Assembly: GCF_040183065.1 (NCBI RefSeq)
Contig: NC_091117.1
Coordinates: 112,629,001-112,693,000 of the forward strand
Source: Periplaneta americana
Lineage: Eukaryota > Arthropoda > Insecta > Blattodea > Blattidae
Direction of reading: 5' to 3'
DNA length: 64,000 bases
How positions within the stretch are numbered: position 1 is the stretch's first letter; the number at the start of each line of letters is the position of its first letter. Below are positions 31,402 to 43,562 of the stretch, piece by piece. A program made the translations under genes and the position numbers. The notes under the pieces were generated by a model that ran no database searches, was not told the DNA's origin, and saw only the letters and a list, made by a program, of their open reading frames with translations.

Positions 31402-33051
31402 TATTTGTTAGAAATTATATAAATTTCAATAATGATAATAGCTTTTCAAAATTTAGCAGAGAGCAGATTTAGAACTCTGTGTTGCAGAATTAGAATGAAA
31501 CAAGAGGTTTATGCAGGTTGCTCTCTGGATACTTCCAACATTTCCTTATTGGTAATAGAAAATGTATAACACAGTCTACATGTTAAAAACACAAGTGGGC
31601 CTACATGTTTTACGGAAACTGAAATACTATCTTACTGAGAACACTAGAAAGGAACTTTCCAACTGGAAAAAAAAAAAGATCGATTTTTGCAATTCATTAT
31701 ATAATTTTATGAAAGGGTAGATTAGAAAGTTATGGTACTGTATAGTTTCCATTATAAATGCTCTTTCAGGCCATGATGCCCAACCAATAACTATGCACAA
31801 TAATCTTGTTGCAACAAAACACCAGTCTAAAGTTTGGTTGTCATAAATGAAGAATATTTAAAGCACTTTGAATCGAAGTTATAATATGAAACCTGAGAAT
31901 CAGGATATAACGATGACATGAATAGTAAATTCGATGCGTTTCAAAATACATTCTTAAATATCTTTGAATCTATAATAAAATTATAAAAATTCCAACACAT
32001 CTATAACCAATGGATTACGCAAGGCATAAAAATCCCTTATGAACTTAAGAGCAGCCCAGTAGCCAGGGGAGTGTAGAGGGCCTCCCTAAATGTGAAAGGA
32101 ATAGAAGGGTATTCGGGAAAAACGGTCATGGTCCATCAAAAATCGAAATTGAGTTAATAATGCCATATTATAGTGGAAAGGAAGTACTATCATGTGGTCT
32201 AGCTAGTAATAAGAAATAATCGTTCCACTACGTCAATTTCTATTAAATACACACATAAAAAAGTATTAAAATTCCTTTTTCTCGAAACTTCATATCGTTA
32301 TTCCCGCATACCCTTCTTTATCAGTGTTTCGATTTATTTGTAAATTTGGAATGGGCTGTGGTGACCCATTTGAGGTGAAATAATGTTCGTAAGTAGTTGA
32401 ATGATTATTCAGTTCATTCAATTTATAAAATTACAGTCATTATTCTTTTGTTTATTGGTAATATTGCATTATTTATTTCATCAATCTTTATTCACGTCAT
32501 GGCGGATTAGATGTCATAAGCTTATTGCATTATAGTTATTATTCTTAATTATTTCATACTATGAAATATTCTTCAGTTCAGATATTTTAAAAAAAGTATT
32601 ATTTTCTGTTGTTTTAATTCCAACTGTAAGGTATCAAAATATATGAAAACAACACAGTGGTGATGCAAATAAGAAAACATCAAATTCAGAAACACAATAA
32701 GTTTTAGGCTGCAGTGCAAGTCTTTGGGCCTCACCCCCGCAAAAAAAAAAGAGAAATATACACCAGATATTGTATGTTCCATTACATACCTACATAAGTG
32801 TTATGCACATGGGCAGGTGTTTCACTGCAAACCAGCGTTCTTCAATCTTTCCTATTTTGTGCTTTCCTCATATGATCCAAATATGTTCTAATATTTTACT
32901 ATTTTACCTTGTGCTATCTGGACATAATAATCTTACTTTTTTTTTTCTCCTACAGTGATAATAATGTGTTTACTATACCTTATAACCTACAAATAGGAAA
33001 TTGCCTGCTCTTTCTTCTTTCTTTCGATCAAGTTAGCCAAAACATTTCACA
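31402..33051. other. MULE copy 1 interior, no gene recognised
   Basis: AT-rich and non-coding on both strands. Its counterpart in copy 2 is about 47400-49045, reversed. Confidence 0.6.
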
Positions 33052-34066
33052 ATGAGTTCAAAACAGAAATCAATCCTGAGTTTTCTTTTTCTGAGAAAAT
33101 AACAGCACCAGCCCCAGAGTCAATCACAAGTAGAAATAGTGGATCTTTGGATACTTCCAAGGACTTGAGTGCAGAAGCTGAAAGTTCAGTCATACCTAAC
33201 GTCAGTGTCAGTTTGCCCAGCATTATTCAGAATACAGAAATGAAAATAAATAAATAAATATTCCACTCTTTCTCACGCACTTGAAGATCTTAATAGTAGT
33301 GAACTTACTCAACCTTACCTTTCTGCCTGTCCAGTCATTGTCTCAGAGGCTATAGCTCCGCTTTTCTCTATTCCTGGTGTAAGACATGGGACGTCCACCG
33401 CTGTGGAATAATGGTTAGCACATCTGACAGTGTAATGAGCGGGCTCGGGTTCAAATCCTGGTTGGGGCTTTTTCCGGGATTTCCCCTCAATCAATTAAAG
33501 CAGAATTGCTGGCTAACTTTCGGTGTTGGACCTCGGACTCATTCTGGCATTATTAATTCACATTATTATCATCATCCAAACCACAGCCCAGGTAAGTTCA
33601 CAGTGCGGCGTGCTGTACTCGTACAGGAGCGCGGCTCTTCAGCTACACAATCATTCACAGAATAGGAGTGATAAGCACACTAAGCCTCAGCCTTTGCGTA
33701 CCTCCTCCTTGACAAGGAGAAAAGATGAGGGACTGGCTTGAGTACTCCGTTATAAATAATGCTGCATATTGCTTAATATGTAGAAAATTTCCCTCTGAAC
33801 ACTCACTCAGCATTGATCAAAACAGAGTTTAGGAATTGGAAGCATAAAAAATGAAAGGTAGGTCTGGAGATGTGCAAGTTTTAATTGAGAGAGATCTCAA
33901 TGCCACATCCTATTTCTTTAATCCTTCAGTCACCAGCTTCTTTCAATTATTGGAGCAATCCCTGAAGTATAGCTCTTCTTTGATATTTGTAAGCAGCTGT
34001 GTTTTCAAGAAAAGCCTTGATGAAATTTATCAACGCATATCTTTAAAAAGGTTAATGAGACAATAA
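33052..34066 (+). pseudogene. Captured hAT (TTF-finger type) gene remnant in MULE copy 1
   Basis: ATG at 33052 starts MSSKQKSILSFFFSEKITAP and runs to NVSVSLPSIIQNTEMK before a short A/T insertion shifts frame. It resumes as LSHALEDLNSSELTQPYLSA and PVIVSEAIAPLFSIPGVRHG, is interrupted by a SINE (33393), then continues at about 33728 as DWLEYSVINNAAYCLICRKF and PSEHSLSIDQN, a TTF-type zinc-finger region as in hAT/ZMYM proteins. Further pieces to 34066 are out of frame. The same remnant lies reversed in MULE copy 2 (46390-47380), so it was present in the ancestral MULE. Confidence 0.68.
33393..33670 (+). mobile_element. SINE family S1, copy in MULE copy 1
   Basis: It starts GTCCACCGCTGTGGAATAAT, with an A-box-like TGGTTAGCACATCTG and a B-box GGTTCAAATCC, then the family body (TTTTTCCGGGATTTCCCCTC, GGACCTCGGACTCATT). 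The exact 3' end is uncertain. The mirrored insertion is in MULE copy 2. Confidence 0.8.
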
Positions 34067-35329
34067 TGGAGGGGTCACCTCAGTCACTTCAAGTAATAAT
34101 GTCTGAGAAATACAATTTCTTTTCTACCCTTGTTAGAGACTGAGAGCATTGTGTGATAATTTGGGAACTCAGAAATTAGAAGCACTTGGAATGCTTAATG
34201 AGATATGCAGTCTCAGTGTTTCTTTTTTTTTCACTGAAGCCATGTCATTTGTAAAGTGCTGGGATATTTTGAGTCTGTAAGGAAAAAATATTAATATTAC
34301 AGCAGATTTGGGTCTCGTTAGACCTAATTGCATCATAGGCAGTTACAGGAAATAAGAAATGACTCCATATTCACAAATTTGTTGGAGGCAGCCCAAAAAA
34401 AATCTTAAAATGTAATTAACCATACCATAATCAAGGAAACACAGTGCTCCGAAAGTATATAATATCAAGTTACACCCCTCTGATTGAGGTTCTGGCTGAT
34501 ATGTATTGTACATTTATTACCTGGCAGTGTAACTCACTTGACAACGTGTCAGAGGAAGAACAATAATTGTTTGTATACATTTTAAGTGTGATTAGTGAAA
34601 TATGTTACTGGTCACTGAGGGGGGAAGAAATTGGCCACCCTACCCTATTATGTCCTGGCTTAATTGCCTTATGAATGATGCCTTATTTGTGTCATTTATG
34701 AAGTTCCAATCTGTCTTCGGATGGTTGATTAAACAATTAAGTTATAAGGACCTCAATAAGGATATGGATGTTTGTTTTAAATTTTACAAAAAATTATTAT
34801 ATTTCGAAGTGTTATTAAATAGGCTGTTTTCTCTCCTTTCCTATGAGCATCTTTACTTTTTTCTCCAATTTAATATTGCCAAATACAGTTGTTTTTAACA
34901 GCTTCTAAACTAATCCTGTGCATCAATTTCTTTTACAATTTATGTTTTTATTACTTCGTTTTTCTTAAATTTGATTTGAATTTACTTCTTATTATTCTTC
35001 AGAGATTCATTACAGGTATCTCTTCATTCATTACGTTTAATGTACGTATATTTCACAATTTTCCTCGTTTAATTATTTTCGTACCTGTATGTTTCCCATT
35101 GCGATTGCATGTTTTTAACAGTTCTGGTTGGATGAAAGAGTAAAAGGCAAATAATAAGCAACATAACGTTGTTATAGAAAATGTGACACATTACTTGTCT
35201 CCTCCTCTAAAAATTTATGATGCCCCTCTCCCAAATTTAAGGAGATGGCTATGTACCTAAGAGGACTATGTATATTCAAAGTATAATTAATAGTAATAAT
35301 CCCAAATTAAAAGCTCACTTTAAAAAAAT
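34067..35329. other. MULE copy 1 interior, no gene recognised
   Basis: Open frames at 34602-34898 and 34889-35143 show no domain; the low-complexity hydrophobic content is typical of AT-rich DNA. It is mirrored in copy 2 at about 45100-46390. Confidence 0.5.
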
Positions 35330-35557
35330 TATTTATTTTAACAAAATATTTCTAAACTAAGATAACAAAATTAAAACACCTTGGAATATAATTAGAAAAG
35401 AATGCGGAAAGTTTAGAAGTAAGGAAACAAGCTATACTCTTGTACCAAATAGGCTAATACAGAAACCTCAGATACAACAGAAATCGCAAACATATTCAAC
35501 CATCACTTCCTCCCAACAACTAATAACCTGTACATCCAACAGCTTAACAAAACAATA

Positions 35558-35608
<51 letters not shown>

Positions 35609-36794
35609 TTACTATTATACCATAGATTTCTTAGAAGTGGCTCTTCCTACATCTTTGTCATATACACAAATTTTTTCAACAAATTCACGAGAAATAATTA
35701 AAATTATTAATTTCCAGGGACATTGATATATTCAATTGTTATCCCTTTATCAAAAAATGAGACAAAACCACTCCCACAAATTACAAGCCTATATCCTTTC
35801 TACAAATTTTCTCAGATGTCTTCGAAAAACTTATGTATAAGAGGATATATCATCATCTTGATAGGTACTACATTATCATCCCCGAACAATATTGAGATAT
35901 AGGAAGAATAAATCAATCGAGCAAGAAACATTTAATTTAACTGATAAAATTCTGGAAGCATTTAATACAAGATTACAAATAGGAGGGATATTTTGTGATC
36001 TCTCTAAAGCCTTTAATTGTATATATCTTCAAATTCTACTACAGGAATTACAATACAATGGAACTAAATACATAGCATACCAATGGTTTCAATCATATCT
36101 CCTTAAATCTATTTCAATGTGAGGAAATGTTCATAATGGAGTTACACAAATGTGTACATTAGGTCTTCTTCTTGTAATTTTCGTAAATGATCTTGGTCCA
36201 TTAATGAAGGAGACAGGTTATCTTATGTGCCTTCTATTTCCAGATGCCACATATATCATAATTACAGACAACAATTTTGTCACATTTATATATATCAGAA
36301 ATAATTATATTTAAAATCTGACTGGTTCGCAACAATAAACTATTACACATTAATAAGACTAACACAATTAAATTTAAAATCACTTCAAAATTAACCTCTG
36401 ACACATTAGACAGACTTATCAAAAATAATTGGTCACAACTAAATTTCGTGGTTTGCATTTCAGTAACATTTTATACTGGAAAAATGAGAATAAATAACCT
36501 CAAAACCAAGCTCACCATGCGTTGCGATTAGGCTGTTGCAAGAATTTTTTGAACTATAGTACGTTAGAGACAGTAACTCTAATGTTATTAATATTGTGCT
36601 GTCAAAAAGGAGTGCGTTATATGGCAGTAAACATTTTTAATAGCCTCCCTATGGATATAAAAAATGAAACTCGAAACATAAGATTATTTAGAGTAAAATT
36701 TAAAAAGTACCTCCCTAATTTCTCATGCATTCTATTCTGTAGCTGTATTCATGACATTCAACAACGCTTCATGAATATTTCTGTGCTGTATTAA
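35330..36794 (+). pseudogene. Non-LTR reverse-transcriptase remnant in MULE copy 1
   Basis: Several frames together show an RT: TPWNIIRKECGKF, TTEIANIFNHHF, SDVFEKLMYKRIYHHL, FNLTDKILEAFNTRLQIGGI and FCDLSKAFNCIYLQILLQEL with the palm aspartate (D in FCDLSKAF), QWFQSYL, then a C-terminal KGVRYMAVNIFNSLPMDIKN block ending at 36794. It has many frameshifts and stops and a TAA-type microsatellite (35562-35606). The first part is shared with copy 2, which loses it after 36200. Confidence 0.75.
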
Positions 36795-37828
36795 ATATTG
36801 ATACTAAAACTTTGTGTTGTACTAGTAGACTATATTGGAAAACTCTTCTGTATATATTTCAACTAGACTGTGACTATAATTAAGACTTTATACTAATACA
36901 ATTTTTTTTTTTTTTCGTTTGACATGTTCTATATTCTAGCTGTGGATCAATGTACGAATACCATGGAATGTAAATAAATACAATACAGGAAAAGTAAGAA
37001 AATACTATAAAGGAAGTAATTTTTAGCTATAAAGTCATAGCTCCATCTCAATATAGAATTTCTTTCGTATAACATACTCTTAAATCTCTATACACCCCAA
37101 CATCCAGATATCAGTGTCCTTTCTGCTTACTGTTTTTTTTTCAGCTTTTTTGTGTTCTCTGTATTTAATCCTGATAACATTAAACATTAACTTACGTCGT
37201 AGATTAAACTGTATTATACAAATAAGGCTTTTCAGCAGTGAGAATAAGTTGATTTAAGGGGACACTATGGTGAAATAATGATGAAAAATTAAGAAAATCC
37301 ACTTAAAAATTTACTGTGACTCTCTATTTAGACCGAGCTCAAAAGTTAATTAATTCATGTTCCCATGACTATTTTGAAGCTTTTGAGCTAATATAAACTA
37401 AAAATTGTGACGCAAGGAGCCTTTTTAGTGATGTCAATATAAAATAAATTTCAAAAATATAATTTCAAAACTATTAGCCCTAATGGCACCCAATTTTGTA
37501 CAGATAATAGTATTGTAGGCATGTTTATGTAGTATAAAATTAATATATTTTGGATGAAAATTGTAAAAGATTTAAAACGCACGTGTCTCCTTAAACAAAA
37601 GCACATATGCTGAAAATGAAATTCTTGGTACATCCATGTAGATAATATCCTATAAAATACATAGGCACTATTTTTACTATATCAATAAACAATTCTGTAA
37701 AGGAAATGTGAAAGATCATACACATATCATACCAATAAAGCAATCATAACATGTGAGTGTTACAGTTGCAAGAAATCATTTGCCCTCAATGCAGATCTTG
37801 TAAAACATAAGAGTGTACACGCACGCAC

Positions 37829-37882
<54 letters not shown>

Positions 37883-38225
37883 TTACCACTCATGTTTGAC
37901 ACAATTAATTTTCACAAATGGCAGTCCGTCATATGGATAAGAAATTATATACATAATCAAGTAAAAAATACAATGACATTTATACAATTAAAATGACATA
38001 TACGTTAATATTTCAATTTCTATTAGAAGATTATACATAACTGAAGCAATTGTGCACTAAAAAAAAAAAGAGAGATTTCTTTTGAAACTACAACTAAATA
38101 TTGCTTTTGATGACGTAACTAGTCTTATAACATCTACTCTATAATGTTGTATCCATCATATAAATTCAATTCTTCTTACAGGAACTACTACAGTAAATGA
38201 AATAATAGCAGCGACAATGAAAGAA
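36795..38225. other. MULE copy 1 interior with (CA)n microsatellite
   Basis: A CA/CG-rich microsatellite runs from about 37817 to 37880. No coding signal otherwise. This is the sequence downstream of the MULE transposase stop. Confidence 0.6.
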
Positions 38226-40333
38226 TCAATATGTGTGATCAAAATCACTGTGTATATTTACAATACTGCTGGAAGGGTTCAATAACATCTCTTCAATATT
38301 ATGTTTTTGAAGCTCTGTTGGTTTTGTCAATGTATCACATGTGTTTTGTTTTACACGCTGTCTCTTAGTTGAAAAATATCTCCGTTGTTTTTCTATTTGC
38401 TTATTATGTGGTGTATTTAACTTGATACTATTTCCTTGGTTTTTCTGTTGGTCAACATTCAGGAGCTTTGAAAGAGAGTCTTCCATTGTCTTTAATTGTG
38501 TGACATCGAACTCGGTTGTTTTCAATTGGACAAGGAGTGATTCAGTCATCTGAATTACAGTTGTTTGCTTTGGATTATGACGAACCTCGTGAGCAACTGA
38601 GGATGTAAAATCCTGTATGTCTTGGAGAAGGTCTTGCGGGTCATCAGCAGAAGGTTCTGACTCCTGTTTTTCTGCCACTATATCTTGATCCTGAATTATT
38701 TTTGTATCTTCACTCGTGGATATTACTGCATGTATGTGCTTGCACATATTAAAGTTTACAACATGGTCAGTGCAACTACATGCATATGTGTGAATACAAG
38801 TATTGCAAGACTTACAAGTTAGTTTACAGTCACATTGGTTGGAGTTTTCGTTTTTTAGAACATGATACCATGTGTTTTGGAGCGACTGTGATTTTACTCT
38901 CCACATTCTTCCAGCTTCAGTGCTACATATAGCAATGGCTGGAATAAGTTTGCCCAACTGATGTTTCTTATGAATTGTTGCTATCTTTTGAGTAACTTTC
39001 CCTTTGCAGAGCTTTATCAACCGATCAAACAGTTTGTCTCTTGTTAGTTTCAACAGCGCAGTTATTAATTTATCTAGTCTCTTATTAACTCTTCCCTCCA
39101 AATAACAATATTTAATAACTCTGTGTAAACCTTCAAGGTACATGTTAGTATTAATCCCTATGTAAATACGATGGCAGTATGCCCAAACTTCCGATCTTTG
39201 AGCATAATGATTGTGAAAGTAATTTCTGAATAAGAAGGTATCCGGTTCATTCATTTCTTCCAAAAATGCACTGAGGAGTTTCTCAAACTTCAAGGTATCT
39301 GTTTCTTCAAGAAGAGTGCGGACAGTTTTGTATACAAGTGCCTTTAACTCTTTACCTGGAATCAGTTTTTGAATATTTTGTCTCCAGTTTTTGTCCACAT
39401 GCCAGGTACATAGAAGACGTTTCTCCACTTTTCCCATGACACATTCCCACGCATTGTAATAAGCTGATGCATCATCAGACATAAACACTTTACATTCTAA
39501 CAAGCCAATAACATTCTTAAGAGCTCTGAAAAAGGAGGACATAAATATGGTATCGACTTTATTGCTAATGCAATACGCACAAGGAAACGAGCTTCCAAAT
39601 TCATCAATTACAACAAGAGTTGTAAGTTGAAAATCATAAAGATTAGTTCCATGTGTGGAATCAATACATATTTTTTCTGTGCCTAGTCTTTTCAAAAGGC
39701 CCCTCTGAGGTTCAGTCATCAATACAATCATGAAGTCTTCTTGTCTAAGCTCACCTAATTCATCAGGTAAACCCTGCTGTTTGAAATATATTACTGGGTT
39801 GCTCACTTTATTTCTCATCTCTTCTACCCAATATTGTACACTGACCTTATCATTTTGATGTAGTCTTTCAGAATGATTAATATTAAAATTTGCCATAATG
39901 TTATGAAGATCTAGTTTTGTGACAATGTGAATGCGTGCCAAGTCTCCAGTTGCTGCATTTCGAATGTGGTCAAGAACCGTCTGCAATGGCACTCCTTCAG
40001 CAAGTTTGCCTGCTATTGATGATTTTTCCTCAGCACTTAGTAAAGAGTGAGCCACATCAAAGGAATGTCCATAATGTGCACTAAAATATGTCACGTGAAT
40101 TTCTGCATTGAGATTTTCTGTCACCTCCATTGTCGCCAGACAGGAATGTCCGATTTTGCAGCTCCCCTGTGACTTCAGTTGTCGTGAACCTTTTCCTTTA
40201 CTTTGAAATGTCGCTGAACGATAGCAGACATAATACCATCTGATTGTGCCATCAACTAATCTCTTAGCACCTGTATGCGTGACGAAGTGTGCTCTCTTTT
40301 CCTTTTCTTCATTTGCTTTCCAAATAGAGAACT
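38226..40333 (-). CDS. MULE transposase, main exon, apparently intact
   Basis: The first ATG is at 40130, but the frame stays open upstream to a TTTTTACAG acceptor, so coding probably starts at 40333 from an upstream exon. The extra part reads TIRWYYVCYRSATFQSKGKG and SCKIGHSCLATMEV, a zinc-binding N-terminal region seen in MULE/Phantom-type transposases. Counting from the ATG: D157 (ICIDSTHGTN), D219 (VFMSDDASAYYNAW), a C241/H244 pair (LLCTWHVDKNW) and E333 (NMYLEGLHRVIK) form the DDE core. A SWIM-type finger follows (C451, C453, C463, H465). The C-terminal 170 residues are polar and basic. It would bind and cut the MULE termini. No lesion is visible over about 702 codons. Confidence 0.88.
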
Positions 40334-41004
40334 CTGTAAAAATAAATTGTAATAGTTTAGAAAAATAAAATTATTGTATTAATGTCTTACGGGTGCCATT
40401 ACCAGAATAGAAATAAGGTCCTGGTCAGAGCACTGAGTGATTGAATATTTTTAGCATAGGTCAATGAAAATTCAACAGTTATTTTTAGAGAAAGATCACA
40501 GATGTTCATTCAGTCCTTGGACACGTCTTTGAACCATCCATTAATGCTCCTTCAAATTATATTTCAAGAACTCAGGAAAGTAACTGAGTGTGATGACACA
40601 TTCTATCATAAATTACCATTGAAAAATGACATTAAAATCACAAGTGGAAAATAGTACCATGTTTTGTGAAAGTAAATGATGTTAATCCAATATTACGCCA
40701 GTGTTTGTGAGTTAGGCCTATAAAATTACTATATGATGGAACCTCAAAAGAGGATTTTTTTTTTTGTTTCGGGGATAATTCCCAGCTTATAATGAACTTT
40801 GTATATTATGAATACTCGTATGTCAAAAAGTGGTAGTCCTATATAAAAGTTGCGGACACATTGTTGACAAGTCTTAATTTTCCACTATTCGGGTTTCTTT
40901 AACATTAATAAAATTATAATTTCTATAAGGTAACTTCATCTTGACATAAAGTCCTATGACTAGCATTTTAATTCTTTAATTTTTGTTCTTGACATTAAAG
41001 TTTA
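40334..41004. other. MULE intron or non-coding region
   Basis: No open frame of note. It lies between the main transposase exon and the C2H2 exon and is probably intronic. Confidence 0.5.
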
Positions 41005-41660
41005 ATATGGTGAAGACTCGGTAGAATGGAGAAAAATTCTCTTCGGCACCGGGACTCGAGCCCGGGTTTCCAGCTGGCACTTTATCCACTAAGCCACACC
41101 GGATTCAAGTTCCGAAGCCAGATTGAATGCCTCTCATTTTAAGTTCTACCTACTGTGTTACCCTTTGATGGCTCACCCTTGTGTACCGTGTCACAGTATG
41201 TGTGACAGTAGACATAATGTCCAACCATAAGTAGGCTACAGAGGTGCACTCAGTATGAGTGTCTATGTGGTGCGGGTCTGATAGAACATGGTGCTGTCTT
41301 GAATCACAAAGTGATTGTTTAAACTTTATCGTATTACCATGATGTACCGAAATATATATGGAGTTTCAGTGCAGTAATTCTGTCTTTCCATATAGTGAAG
41401 AATTGGTAGAACAGAGAAAAATTCACAGTAGGTAAAACTTAAAATGAGAGGAATTCAATCCGGCATCGGAAATTGAATCCAGTGTGGCTTAGTGGATAAA
41501 GCGCCAGCACGTAAAGCTGGAAACCCGGGCTCGAGTTCCAGTGCCGGAGAGAATTTTTCTCTGTTCTAGCATTTCTTCACCATATGGAAAAGCAGAATTA
41601 CTGCACTGAAACTCCATATGTACTTAGGTACATCATAGTAATAAGTTAAAGTTTAAGCAT
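41005..41660. repeat. Fold-back pair with tRNA-like cores
   Basis: Two inverted units, at 41005-41168 (minus) and 41398-41590 (plus), each hold a tRNA-like A box (TGGCTTAGTGGATAAAG) and B-box region (CCCGGGCTCGAGT). An outer inverted pair, about 41316-41415 and 41560-41658, shares TGGAGTTTCAGTGCAGTAAT. The plus unit has an anticodon-stem-like CCAGC/GCTGG; the minus unit lacks that loop. These are repeats, not functional tRNA genes. Confidence 0.75.
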
Positions 41661-42113
41661 AATATATATTAAGTAATATGTTCTTGTATCTAATAACACT
41701 AAGATCTAGGTATATCTCTATCAAGAAATCTAGTGTGAAATATCACTTACGTGACTATCATGAAACAGCAATATCTACCACATGCACATTAATATTTAAA
41801 ATACCAATCATTTTGAATAACATCACATCTTTAAACTTTACTGGAATTATTAAATGCAAGTACTTAAAATGAACAAAACATCTGTGGGTTTTTCACAAAG
41901 GAAGTAGGTTATTACAATTATACTTCAGAATTTTGTTCTTTTTTCCGTTTCCTTAAAAGATAGTTTTTGTACTACAAAAAAAAAAGTAAGTTAATTATAA
42001 TAACAGGAGATCCCAAATCTAGGAAATTGTATAGGACTATTTAAAAAAAAAACTGCAAATAATGGCATGGCTTGTCAATATATTTTTTCATTAATAACCT
42101 TCCTTGTATGTGA

Positions 42114-42269
42114 CAAATTTCAGAACACGGATTCCTTCCTTTCTCTCTTCTTTCAAAATTCCAACCTTCTGCACAAAAAATAAATTATTGGCACTGAAAC
42201 GTGTCTTTTCGTAAGCATGATGATGTGAATTCGACAAACGCAGGTAAATCTGCTCTTTTTAGCGTTTTA

Positions 42270-42309
<40 letters not shown>

Positions 42310-42350
42310 TTAACTGTCTGTAAGGAATCCGTAAACTGAAATTTTCCCGG
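42114..42350 (-). mobile_element. MITE family M1, copy 3, in MULE copy 1
   Basis: Reversed family member with the same termini (CAGAACACGGATTCCTTCC at the left; GGAATCCGTAAACTGAAATT at the right) and an internal (TA)n expansion at about 42272-42307. It is mirrored at the equivalent place in MULE copy 2. Confidence 0.85.
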
Positions 42351-42387
42351 CCAGTTTTACACTAGGTAATCCTAAACCTATTTAGCA

Positions 42388-42560
42388 TGATCCCGTGCCA
42401 AGTCGATGGCATTTAAGTGGTTAAATGCGACAGGCTCATGTGAATAGATTTACTGGCATGTAAAAGAACTCCTGCGGGACAAAATTCCGGCACATCCGGC
42501 GACGCTGATATAACCTCTACAGTTGTGAGCCTCGTTAAATAAACAATACCTTTTTTTTTT
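42388..42560 (+). mobile_element. SINE family S2, 5'-truncated, in MULE copy 1
   Basis: It begins near GATCCCGTGCCAAGTCGAT and runs through GCGACAGGCTCATGTG, GGCGACGCTGATATAACCTC and GTTAAATAAAC, ending next to a T-run. It lies just downstream of the C2H2 exon in gene orientation. The mirrored copy is at 43563-43735. Confidence 0.82.
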
Positions 42561-42565
42561 TTTCT

Positions 42566-42845
42566 TTAGCATGACTTGTTGCTTGTAATCAAATAAACAT
42601 AACGCACCCTGTCGTGATGTAAATTTCAAACTGAGTTTTTTTTCTTCAAATCCGTGATTAACTACATGATGAATTCGGAGCAAGGCCAACGTGCTGAAAT
42701 GTTCGTTACACTCGTTACATTTTTCTCCGCCTCCAGTTTTAAAACCATGGACTTTCTTACAATGTCTGTATAAATTATACTTTTTTGTGAAAGTTTTATC
42801 GCATACATCACATGATACTGGAATAACTTCCTTAACATCTTCCAT
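42566..42845 (-). CDS. C2H2 zinc-finger exon of the MULE gene (probable)
   Basis: ATG at 42845 begins MEDVKEVIPVSCDVCDKTFT, then KKYNLYRHCKKVHGF and EKCNECNEHFSTLALLRIHH followed by VVNHGF. These are two C2H2 fingers (C-x2-C ... H-x4-H). N-terminal fingers of this kind precede the catalytic region in Phantom-type MULE proteins, so I infer this is the first exon of the gene whose main exon starts at 40333. The donor site was not resolved. The open frame continues artificially into the SINE until 42450. In copy 2 the equivalent start codon is ATA. Confidence 0.65.
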
Positions 42846-43271
42846 TTCAAATCACGTAAGTTATTCAATATTCACCAATTCAACATTATAGTCACGCAGT
42901 AAGCCGTGAAGTGACCAAAATCGTTGTAGACGAGACTATGCTTTCTTATGTAGGTATCCAACAATCCAGTAAGTTTATTAGACACGCCTCCTATAGAACG
43001 CCCAATCACAGAAAGGAGTCATTCCTCTCTCCAAACGCAAGTCACCTACGTGGCACTCAAAACACTTGCGTTTGGAGAGAGGAATGACTCCTTTCTGTGA
43101 TTGGGCGTTCTACAGGAGGCGTGTCTAATATACCTACTGGATTGTTGGATACCTACATAAGAAATCGTAGTCTCGTCTACAACGGTTTTGGTCACTTCAC
43201 GGCTTACTGCGTGACTATCTATAATGTTGAATTGGTGAATACTGAATATTGAATAACTTAAGTGATTTGAA

Positions 43272-43490
43272 ATAGAAGATGTTAAGGAAGTTATTCCAGT
43301 ATCATGTGATGTATGCGATAAAACTTTCACAAAGAAGTATAATTTATACAGACATTTTCAGAAGGTCCACGGTTTTAAAACTGGAGGCGGAGAAAAATGT
43401 AACGAGTGCAACGAACATTTCAGCACGTTGGCCTTGCTCCGAACTTATCATGTATTTAATCACGGATTTGAAGAAAAAAACTCAGTTTGA
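43272..43490 (+). pseudogene. C2H2 exon of MULE copy 2, start lost
   Basis: The 73-codon frame is the counterpart of 42845-42566 but begins with ATA instead of ATG. Changes include RHFQKVH for RHCKKVH and LLRTYHVFNHGF for LLRIHHVVNHGF, which removes part of the spacing of the second finger. A one-base change in an A-run leads to an early TGA at 43488. Confidence 0.75.
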
Positions 43491-43562
43491 AATTTACATC
43501 ACGACAGGATGCGTTATGTTTATTTAATTACAAGCAACAAGTCGTGCTAAAGAAAAAAAAAG

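Larger units (their letters stand above)
29446..43042 (-). mobile_element. Mutator-like element (MULE), copy 1, long form
   Basis: The ends ACTTGCGTTTGGAGAGAGGA at 29446 and, reversed, at 43042 match for over 40 bases and stay alignable for about 70 bases (GGCGTGTCTA). CACCTACG flanks it exactly at 29438-29445 and 43043-43050. Long inverted termini, an 8-9-bp target duplication and a MULE transposase all agree. It carries the transposase exon (38226-40333), a C2H2 exon (42566-42845) and passenger material: a hAT gene remnant, an RT remnant, SINEs, MITEs and a Tc1/mariner-like insertion. Confidence 0.9.

Noticed and set aside
34602-35143. Two hydrophobic plus-strand open frames as membrane proteins
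   Set aside because: Their Phe/Leu/Tyr content comes from AT-rich DNA, and the mirrored sequence in MULE copy 2 does not keep them as long frames.
37817-37880. Repeat array resembling CRISPR or satellite
   Set aside because: It is a simple CA-rich microsatellite with no spacer structure.
41462-41548. Candidate tRNA gene
   Set aside because: The boxes are tRNA-like, but the stems are imperfect, the base before the presumed anticodon is not T, and the unit is part of a repeated fold-back. It is a tRNA-derived repeat.
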